Source: Pholiota molesta
Taxonomy: Eukaryota; Basidiomycota; Agaricomycetes; Agaricales; Strophariaceae
Direction of reading: 5' to 3'
NCBI GenBank assembly: GCA_014925825.1
Contig: JACGCK010000367.1
Location: 1-32,950 of the forward strand
Length of the DNA: 32,950 nt
Below the pieces are notes generated by a model. The model was not told the DNA's origin. It ran no database searches and saw only the letters and a list, made by a program, of their open reading frames with translations. A program made the position numbers and the translations under genes. This document shows positions 21,493 to 30,707 of this stretch, one piece after another; within the stretch, counting starts at the first letter, position 1, and every line of letters begins with the position of its first letter.

Positions 21493-22177
21493 ATGCCCCT
21501 CGCGTTTGGAAAAGTTAATTCTCGTCCAGGACAATTTTCTCTCTCTCTCTCTCTCTTTTCCTCTCTCTCTCTTTAATTCTTCTTTTTCTTCTTTCGCCCT
21601 GCTTGCTATTCGTATGAATCTGCTGCGGAAGGCGCCAAAAAAACACCAGACACAAAAAAAATTAAAACTGGACTCTTCAAATCTGTATATAACAACTCTT
21701 GAATCCAATCCCTGTTTCGGCTCATCCATCCATCCCATCCCGCCGCGTGCGTCTCGTTCTGTATCGTACCCCCGTATTCCGTTCGCCTCTTACTACTCGT
21801 ATGAAACGTGCTTCCTAGATACCTACTAGTATTACCGTCTCGTCTCTGTTTCCTGCTTCCGTTTCGTCTCGTCTTTAATATCTATCTTGTTTTCCTCTCC
21901 TTGCCTCTTCCGTCTCGGCTTTAATATCTATCTTGTTTTCTGATCTCGGCTTGCGTGCGGTGTGTCGAGTGTTATTGAGATTGCGTGTGGATTTGTGCTT
22001 TCGGTGCTGAGGGTGCAAAGGGCTGGTGACCGTCCCTCTTAGAGGGTGATGTCACTGATGATACTTGGACGATACGGGCGTCAGAGCGCGTCTCGCGTGC
22101 GCTACAACCGCGGCTGCTTAGAGTACCTCGCTCTCCCTGTACCTCCCTCCACACATACTCTACCGCTCAAATAAATT
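21493..22177. other. 3' flank of copy 1 and leader/promoter of copy 2
   Basis: The stretch up to about 22020 belongs to the duplicated unit and carries a pyrimidine-rich 3' flank. From about 22020 to 22177 the sequence is unique to this position and should contain the promoter of copy 2. No clear TATA box is seen apart from AAATAAATT just before the ATG. No gene is supported here. Confidence 0.5.
21539..21573 (+). repeat. CT dinucleotide microsatellite
   Basis: Two CT-repeat runs separated by TTTTC lie in the 3' flank of transcription factor copy 1. A shorter CT run occupies the equivalent place after copy 2, near 25208-25225, so the repeat predates the duplication and has changed length. 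Confidence 0.75.
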
Positions 22178-25100
22178 ATGCCTCGTGCTCCTGAATTCTC
22201 CGTTAACCCTCAGCCTGCTCAAGAAAACCAGATTCCTAACACTTACAACACGCACGCTGCATTCTTTATCGCCGGATCTGCCGCAGCCGATATTCATGCT
22301 AGGCGCATCAAGAAGACACTTGGGCCATTCACAGAGTCTACCCAGACATTCAGGGCGCCTCTTCAGGGATCGAGCTCCCTGAATCTTGGTTTAGCCACAC
22401 CCCAGACGCCATCGAATGGCCTTGCTGCTACTCCATCTGACAATGGACACCATGATTATGAACATTACCCGTCTTTCCCTGAAGACGTTGAGAACTTTGA
22501 AAATAACAATTACCATTACCAGCTAAAGTACGCATATAGTTGCATTTCTTTTTTGACTTCACTAATTTTCTTGGCCCTTGTAGTGCTAATACGCCATCGG
22601 GCGCTAATATTCTGTTCACGGCGCCTACAGCTCTTCTTCAGCCTCCCGTGCACCATGTACAGCAGTACGCCTACCCCATGCACGCCCCGTACCCCCAGTA
22701 CCAGCCCGTCATGATGTACCCCCCGCCCCGCCATACCATGCAGATGGACCAGCAGCACCACGATCCCGCCGCCGCAGCCGCCGCGAGCCAGGGCGCCAAG
22801 CGCAAGCGCAAGTCCCAGGGCGAGTCTGCACGCGGCGGAAAGGGCCCCGATCGCGCCTCCGACGACGACGACGACACCGCCGCGGCGGGCAGCGACGCAC
22901 CCCGCGCGAACACGTCCCAGAAGCAGGATCTCCAAAAACACACCAAGACGGTGCGTGTCTGCGGTGTGCTGTGTATTTCGGATTGGCTGATAAATTTTTT
23001 TGCAGCAACGAGCCTGTGATTCGTGCAGGTCGCGGAGGATTCGCTGCGATGTTATTGCTGACGCGGTGAATATCCGTGCATCTCGCCGTACTATATATGT
23101 GACCGCTCATTTTTTTTTTCTTCGTGCAGGAGCCCGCGTTGTGCCAGCACTGCATACAGTATGGCTTCGAGTGCACGTTTTTCTTGCCCATCACAGAGAC
23201 GCGCTTCAAGAAGAAGAAGCTCGAAGAAGGGGCCGCTGGAAAAGAAAAGGCCGCTGCCCCCGCCCACGACGACCCGCAGTTCGCGCACCCGAAGCAGCTG
23301 TATCTGCACATCGAGCGGGACGTCATCGAGAACCTCGTGAACGCCTACTTCGCGGACGTCGCGCCGATCCTGCCCATCGTGACCGAGGCCGAGTTCCTCG
23401 CGACGCCGAACCCCGCGCCGGTGCTCGTGTACTCGATGTGTCTCGTGGCCGCCGCGCGCCGCGAGGTGCCGCAGAAGGTGTTCGACTCGATCCGCTTTGC
23501 GGTCAATAGTGTGATCAAGGGCGAGGACGTGCTCTCGACGGCGAGCATCGTGAATGTGCAGGCGCTGCTCATCCTGTGCATGACGGGCGACTGCCACTCG
23601 CAGTATGTGCCGAACGCGCTGTCGGCGCTGTGGATCCGCCTGGGATCCGCCATCAGAATGGTGCGTGCTTAGTATAGATTTTGGCGTTGGCTTTCGGCTT
23701 TGGCGTTGGCTTTTGCTTTTGGGGTGGCGCTAAGTTTGTTCGTTTAGGCGCAGGATCTCGGCTTGCACCGCGCAGAGTCCGTCAAGCAGAATATTGAGCT
23801 GAGAAGACGCCTTTGGGGCGCGTGTCTCATTTGCGACCGATGGTAAGTCTTACTATGCTAGGCGCCCTCGATGTGATGTTAAATAATTATGGATGCCCTC
23901 TCTTCAGGACGAGCATCGCGTATGGCCACCCGTATATGATCGACGTGCAGGACTGCGACGCGCGTCTGCCTTCGTCCGGCGACCCGACGGATCTCTACAT
24001 GGACGAACTTATACGCCTGAGCATCATCCTCGGGCGGGTGCAGAAGACGATCTATAGGTGGGTGGCGGCTCTTCGTTTAATTTTGGAGGCGCTTTCTGAA
24101 CTCAAGGCTTTTGTTTTTTTTTGTGTGCAGTCCTTTTGGGCTTACGTTCATTAGGGATGAGCAGCTGTACGAGTTGTTTGCGGATATGCAGCAGTGGCAG
24201 GAAGGTCTGCCTGAGCACCTCAAGTTCAGAGGGCCCGACACATCCCACGAAGGCGGTAAGTGCCTCTTTCTCCAGCTAGCCTTCTTTCTACATCTCTCGT
24301 CGCCATTATTTTATCTTTTCCTGGTTCAGGCCTCCTGCACCTCCTTTACGCGTGCGTCTCGATGATGTTCTGGCGGGTCCCGGCGCACTTCAAGTCCGGG
24401 CTGACCGTCGAGCAGTGGACGGCGCTCGTGAAGATGACGGCGCAGGCGATTGACTGGCTCGATGCGAACGAGCGCGGCGTGTATGATGTGTGGCTGCTCG
24501 TTGCGTATGCGGTGACGTCGTGTGCGCTTGTTCAGGTGAGTATCGGTTTATTTCATTTTATGATAATTTTATTTTCGAATTGTTTGAGTGAGCATGCTAG
24601 CTGATGTGGGATTTTATTTATTTCATAGTATCATACCTGTACCCGCCGCAAAGATGAAGAGGCCCAGGCGTCGTTGCGCAAGCTGCGTGACTGCGTTCGC
24701 CGCTGGGAGGGCGCGATACCCGCAGATCATATGTCCGCCAGACGCAAGGCTGGTCCCCTTTCCCTCTCTCGTCCTCACATAACTCCGTACCAATTGCTCT
24801 TTTTTCGTTTGCGCACTACAGACTGCGGAGATCATAGCGCTGTTGTATGAGGCGACGCAGGACCCGCAGCCTATCGAGGCGCCCGCGCTGAATCCGACGG
24901 GCGGGGTCACCGTCAAGCAGCCTGTGCTGCTCGTCTACAAGAAGGACCCCACGCGCCCCGGCGGCGTTGTCGGGGCGGCGAGCCTGGAGGGGATACCTGG
25001 GGGGATGTTTGATTGGGGTGAGTGCTTGGTGTTCTTTTTTTTTTTTTTGGTTTGCTTTCGCAGGTCAATGGGATACTTTCTTTAGTCGAATTGGCACTGG

Positions 25101-25281
25101 TGGGCCCATATGGGTTTCCAGCAGCCGCAGCAGCCGAATTCCCCAGCAGGACGGTGAAATCTGGTTAAACGCCCTCTTACCAGAAAACTTGATTTCATCT
25201 AGGACAATTCTCTCTCTCTCTCTCTTGCTCTTTAATTCTTCTTTTTTTTTCTTTTCTTTTTCGCCCTGCTTGTCATTATGA
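22178..25281 (+). CDS. Zn2Cys6 transcription factor, copy 2: chimeric N-terminus, internally deleted
   Basis: Eleven exons (22178-22527, 22584-22950, 23006-23065, 23130-23660, 23748-23842, 23908-24057, 24131-24255, 24330-24535, 24629-24748, 24822-25017, 25064-25281) give 805 residues. From QYAYPMHAPYPQYQP onward it follows copy 1 very closely. The cluster (Cys 243, 246, 253, 264, 267, 274) and the fungal-specific domain are intact. Exon 1 and the start of exon 2 (MPRAPEFSVNPQPAQENQIP to about ILFTAP) have no counterpart in copy 1; I do not recognise them, but the 56-nt intron splices in frame. Against copy 1 it lacks about 67 residues plus an intron between the cluster and the regulatory domain, 8 residues after FWRV, and over 200 residues of the C-terminal low-complexity region, all in frame. 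One base is missing near 25102, so the last residues differ and translation runs on to 25281. It may act as a competitor of copy 1 with altered activation; this is inference. Confidence 0.8.
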
Positions 25282-25603
25282 ATTTGCTGCGGAAGGGCGC
25301 CAAAAATCCAAAACTGGACTCTTCAAATCTGTATATAACAACTCTTGAACAATTCCGTTTCGGCTCATTTATCCCATCCCGCCGCGTGCCTCTCGTTCTG
25401 TATCGTACCCGTATTCCGTTGCTTGGCCTCTTACTCGTATAAAACGTGCTTCCTAGATACCTACGTAGTATTTCCGTCTCTGTTTCCTGCTTCCGTTTCG
25501 TCTTTAATATCTATCTTGTTTTCTGATCTCCGCCTGCGTGCGGTGTGTCGCGTATTATTTAAATTGCATGTGAGTTTGTGCTTTCGATGCCTAGGGTGCA
25601 AGT
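22663..25603 (+). repeat. Tandem duplication, unit B (deleted copy)
   Basis: Direct repeat of 17975-22020. Coding stretches such as 23340-23660 differ from unit A at only a few positions, and introns are also alignable with small indels. Deletions relative to unit A correspond to about 18588-18857, a 24-nt segment near 19970, and two deletions within about 20590-21285. Confidence 0.85.
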
Positions 25604-25766
25604 GGCCTGGCTGCTCAGAGCGAAGATGTGACCGGATAAGGCAAGAGATCGACGTCATGCGCGACGGGGATCAGTAGCACAACCACGCTCGCGTAGCACC
25701 CACTACCACTTCCTCTTTCCTCCGCCCCCGTCCGCCATACACTCAGACGCATCAGGCGCGGTCCTC
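25282..25766. other. 3' flank of copy 2 and promoter of the Sac phosphatase gene
   Basis: Up to about 25603 this is the duplicated 3' flank. The remaining about 160 nt are unique and should hold the compact promoter and leader of the Sac gene. No gene or clear TATA box is seen. Confidence 0.5.
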
Positions 25767-28700
25767 ATGAAGCGCTTCCTCGAACGAGCGTCGAAACCGT
25801 TCGGCACGCCCGCCAAGTCCGCCCCCGGCGCCTCGCCCAGCACCACCAGCCTGGCGGGGCGGCTCGCGCGACGCCCCCGCACCCCATCGCCGTCGCCCCG
25901 CGGGGACGGCCCCGCGCTGCACCCGCGGTACGTCGTCCCCGCCGTCCCGCACCCGCGCCCGCACACGCATCTCGCGCTGCTCGCGACGAAGGCGGGGCTG
26001 CTCGTCCGCCCGCACTGGCCTGCGGGCGAGGGCGCGGCAGGGGCGGCGGTGGGGAGCGTCGTGCGCATCGCGTGGGGAAAGGAAGGGCGGATCGAGGAGG
26101 TGGAAGGGGGTGAGCTTGGCTTTGGGGAGGCGGTGGACTGGGGGGAGAGCGTGGTGGTGTATGGTCTGGTGGGGATCCTGGAGCTGTTCTCTTGTATGTC
26201 CCCCCTGCTGGCGTGTGGAAGGCCTGGCGCAGTGTATGGCGGAAATGATGGCTCACGTCTGCGATAGGCTCGTATCTGCTGGTGATTACCTCCAGGACGG
26301 ATGTAGGCAGCGGTGCGTTGCTGTGGATTTATTTCCGTTTTCGTGCTGATAGAGCTGGTCGTGTGCAGTGCTCGACCCGTTGCATACCGTCTATGGGGTC
26401 AAGGGCGTGACGGAGATCCCGCTCATGGAAGACAGGGCGACGATAGCGCTCAATACGCTGGCGGCGCGGAATCTTGCCAATACGAGGCCGTCTTTGCTGC
26501 CACGGCTGGGTTCGCACACCGCGGACCTGAGTCTCGATAATATCTCGGATGACGATCGGCCCTTGGACGACGCCCCTCGCAAGACCTCGCCCCGCGTGCA
26601 GTTCCTTACCCCTCCCGCCGGTAAATCTCTGCAAGGCAACGGCTCAGCAGAAAGTAACCAAGAGATCGGGCGGTCCATAGAGCGCCCTGCGTCCGCGAAC
26701 TCGACGGCGTCTGATATCTCCACGCCCAGTTCTGAGAATTCGGCCCCGAACGCGCCTGTGTTCAAGACACTGGCGGCGCGGCTCTCGTTCTGGAGCCGCC
26801 TTTCCAAGCGGACGAGCGTAGCGTCGCCGATAGATGCTGAGTTCCCGCTGATCTCAGAGCCAATGTCGTTGGCGGAAGAGCAACAGGCGCTGGATAAAAT
26901 TATGAACGAGGCGAACGACCCACCCGCCGAGGTCATTGAAAACATTTTGGAGTCGACGGCCCGGCACCTGCTACCTCCGAAGAGCGACATTCCGAACTGG
27001 AGACGAAAGTGGTGCGCGAGACCATCAGGGAGTTTACGAAGGGCGATATGTACTTCGCGTACAACTTTGGTAATTGGCTCTCGATGTCAGGGTCTGCATC
27101 TTTCATGACTGAAATGGACACTAGATCTCACTCGGTCGTTGCAACATAAGCAAGAGCTTGTGCTGAAATCACAGAAGCAGCACGATCTCCTCGCCGGCCT
27201 TGGAGCGCTTCCGAGCCCTCAAAATAGCGAAGATGTACCTCTTAGCCCGATGGATGGCAAAGTGTCGGCTGTTGCAGAGCCCTATCCCTCGTTGCCCCTC
27301 TGGAGACGTGTGGATAAACAATTTTGGTGGAACGAATGGATGTCCAAACCTTTCATCGATGTTGGGGTATGTGCCCATCCGTTTCCTTTGATTCTGACTC
27401 TCTGATAAAGGGCTGCGTGAAGTTGCATTCATATATTCTCCCTATCATGCAAGGGTTCTGTCAGGTTACCCAGTTTAACATTCCTGCCGATCCAGTCCTT
27501 GTGGACCAAGAAGCAGTTGTCGACTACGTTATTATTTCTCGGAGGTCAAGGTATAGACCAGGGCTGAGATACCAGCGCCGGGGTATTGACGATGCAGCCC
27601 ATGTGGCAAACTTCGTCGAGACGGAGACTATTATGCGTGTTGAGGTCAGTTGTAATAATTTCGGGCTTCATATTTCCTCTTTTCTGGTAAGTCTTAGGTC
27701 TAATACATTTGTTCTAGAGAGAGAAGAAGGAGAATATATTTTCCTATGTACAAATCAGAGGCTCAAGTCTGGATCTCATCTCCAAATCCCAAGTATTCTT
27801 AGACTGATTTACTCGCAGTACCGTTATTCTGGAAGCAAACGGGTTATGGGCTGAAGCCGCCCCCACTACTCGCAACCGACCACACGCCGCTGCAGAACTT
27901 GGAAACCCTCAAACGCCACTTTCAGAAGACTATCCCAGTTTATGGACCGCATGTTAGTGGATACGTTTCCTTTTCAGAACGATTTTTAGTTGGTGTTAAT
28001 CAAAACTGCAGACGATTGTGAACCTTGCGGAGCAGCAAGGAAAAGAAGGCGTTATCACACAAGCTTATAGGGAATATATGCACGAGCTTAATATGCGGGA
28101 TGCACAGTATGTGCTCTTCTCTTTCCGTCTCGGTCCCGTGCGGGTTCCTGAGATTCGATCGTAAAACCAGGTACTGCGAATATGATTTCCACACCGAGAC
28201 GAAAGGAATGAAGTAAGCGTTCATTTATGTTGTCTTCCTTTCCCTCGTTCATTAATGACATTGGAATGACTTCATAGGTATGAAAATATCTCGACTTTGA
28301 TCGAACGTATGGAAAGAACGTTCGAAGGCCAGGGGTACGTCGCTCTTCTACTACTTCCTACGAAGCTATTCTCAGACTAGGTCTGTAGGTATTTCTGGGT
28401 TTCGGACAACATCGTGTTCTCGCAACAGAAGGGCGTCTTCCGCGTCAACTGCATTGACTGTCTCGATCGAACGAATGTCGTGCAGGTGAACACCAGCCTT
28501 CTTCGTTGTGCGTGGACCGCTCTGATACTGAGAGCTGTTTTTAGTCTGCGTTTGCGCGATATATTTGCATAAGCAGCTCGGTGCTGTGGCACTGCTGAAC
28601 CCGAATGTTGGAAGAACGGATGCTGAAATCGCTTTCAATGATGGTGTGTATCCTTTCTTGGAACGGGTTATTGATGCTTATAACGCTGGTGCACTTTAGT

Positions 28701-30223
28701 CTGGGCCAATAATGGCGACGCTATAAGTCGAGCCTAGTATGTCTACAAGTTCCTGCTAGCGGCATGCGTCTTGAGCTAATTCATGATAGCGCTGGTACAT
28801 CTGCCCTAAAGGTTTGAACTATCTTTCCAAATATCTCATCTCCTGACATTCATTCCTTCATTCTATCAGGGTGACTTCACTAGGTACTAGCGCTTAATAC
28901 TATCTCGGAGACTGTCTAACTAGAGATGCTTCAGAACCGGCAAACGTGATTTGAGTGGCATGCTCAATGATGGCGTCAACTCACTAGCTAGGTCAGTTAA
29001 ATGAAGCCGCGAAGCTCTGTAGATTCCAAGCTAAAAATTCCGCTTCCATGATCGTCCTAGGATGTACACTTCAACCTTCAGCGACTGGTTCTGCCAAGCC
29101 GTCATCGACTTCATGCTCGGCAACCGGACGACGTCGGTCTTCTCGGAATTCTTGCTGAAACTCAAATCGACGGACCCGCGCGATCTGATAAGGCTTTCTA
29201 AGATTCGGGCGGAGGCGATTGCGACGGCGGTGTCGCGTGTGCTGCCTGAAGGCGAGCGACTGTTGTCGGGTTGGACGATGTTTGCGCCTGAAGAGCTCAA
29301 TGTCAAGGTTGGCATGAAGTTTGAGGAGAAGGTGCTACTGCTAGTAAGTTTTTGGTTCAATGTCGCTATCTCACTGTTTTGAATTCTTTCGTAGTCTGCA
29401 AAAGCTTTATATATTGTAGTGAGTGCATTCTCCCATGTCTGTGCTATATCCAAGACAAGAACACTGAACATGCTATAGAGCTATGATTATACCCTAGAGA
29501 AGGTGAAGCTTTATACCCGCGTCCCACTTGGTGATATCGTTGGCATCAGCAAAGGTCCGTCATTCGAAAGGAATTGAATTAAGGATGCTCGTGCTCAAGT
29601 CCTCCCAGGCGCATATATATTATCCCCACTCGAGGAGTCAAGTTGTGATCCACAGCAGAACGCTGGCTTTGTCGTAACATGGCTGTCTTCGAACCAAGAA
29701 TCGCGCGTCACGAGCTATTCCGTTCGGAACAGCCTCGACCTCTCCAGCCAACCATCCACACCCACTTCAGCCACCTTCCTTGGCCGCACTCGGAGTCGGA
29801 GCCACACTCTGCCGCCTTTGTCCAACGTTTTGGCGGAGGCCGCCTCCTCCGGCACTGCTGGCGCTGGGCAGCGCAATTTCGCTGCATTCAAGGTGCTCCC
29901 GATCGACCCTGCGCGGGCGAGAAGGGCGTCGAGCAGCACGAGCGAAATGTATTCCGAGACTTCGGACGAGATGCATGGAGCTGGAACGTGTAAAGAGGCG
30001 GTCGACCTCATCGTCGAGCGGATACAGAATGCCTGCAATGATGTTGGAGGCGGTCAGGGTGAATTTGTCACTGAGGAGGATGTGGTCAGGTATGTGTATC
30101 TCTCTTTCCTACCTTGGCTTTGTACTGATTATCGTCTTCAGCTTGGTAGATGCACAGCGGATGACTAGTGTTTATGCCAAGATGGAGTATGGCGTCAAAC
30201 GTTTGCTGTGGTTGGGCGGTTAA
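25767..30223 (+). CDS. Sac-domain phosphoinositide phosphatase (INPP5F/hSac2-like), with two apparent frameshifts
   Basis: Removes phosphates from phosphoinositides at cell membranes. I place 21 exons: 25767-26193, 26268-26312, 26369-27069, 27125-27366, 27423-27644, 27718-27766, 27819-27952, 28012-28106, 28171-28212, 28278-28334, 28389-28485, 28545-28643, 28700-28736, 28790-28811, 28870-28883, 28935-28991, 29061-29343, 29395-29418, 29479-29554, 29609-30089, 30142-30223. The Sac domain shows [59 protein letters not shown], and the catalytic [15 protein letters not shown] (CX5R-T at 28449-28472, about residue 692). The tail with [20 protein letters not shown] and [15 protein letters not shown] fits the hSac2 region. 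One base appears missing near 26961 (frame restored to [20 protein letters not shown]) and one near 28564 (SAFARYI to [18 protein letters not shown]). With these two bases the exons sum to 1095 codons plus stop, and all phases agree. Probably functional, with sequence errors. Confidence 0.88.
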
Positions 30224-30707
30224 TTATGTTGTTTTCATCTACGCGCTGTGTACCCTTCCCGACTCTGTACTTAAACAATCTATATATGGATTCTTTTATT
30301 TTCCTTGCGCTGGTGATGTAAGTAGGTGCCAATGGTCAATCATTGTATTCGGGAAAGTTTCCATTTGATTTAAAAGTAGCACAATAAAATCCCCAATTAA
30401 AAGATGAATGACTATAAAATGATAATGCTACAAAAAAAGGTGAGTCGAATGGATAAAGATAGTATAGTCATGTACAAAAAAAGTTCAGGGAGAGATACCA
30501 GTAGTCCAGATGAAGACGTAGATGTTCCACATTTGGGTAGCACAAAGGCAAGACCATGATCAGGCCGCGAATAAACGGACGAGCTAAGGTAAAAAGTGAG
30601 GGTCCCAGATAGGAGAGATATAAAACCTGAAAGCCAAAAAGACGCGAATTCATAAATAATTCAACAGAGACTCAGAGAGAAAATGGGGGTCAAGAAAGTC
30701 ATCATCA
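30224..30707. other. Convergent intergenic region between the Sac and LIM genes
   Basis: About 480 nt, AT-rich, shared 3' flank of two convergent genes. A-rich tracts and AATAAA-like strings (for example near 30382) fit poly(A) signals. No gene is seen. Confidence 0.5.

Larger units (their letters stand above)
17975..22020 (+). repeat. Tandem duplication, unit A (complete copy)
   Basis: From CAGTACGCCTACCCCATGC at 17975 to GGGTGCAA near 22020 this segment is closely similar to 22663-25603, including introns and the 3' untranslated region (for example CTTCCTAGATACCTAC, and TTTAATATCTATCTTGTTTT before TGCGTGCGGTGTGTCG). Unit A retains about 1 kb that is missing from unit B. The boundaries are by eye and accurate to a few tens of bases. 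Confidence 0.85.

Noticed and set aside
20554..21738. Long minus-strand open frame (394 codons) opposite transcription factor copy 1
   Set aside because: It is the antisense shadow of GC-rich exon 11: low-complexity Cys/Pro/Ser runs mirror the Gln/Ala codons, and no domain is seen.
22951..23129. Idea that copy 2 is a pseudogene broken in its zinc-cluster exons
   Set aside because: All splice sites around the cluster are intact and all six cysteines are kept; the only frame change is at the extreme C-terminus.
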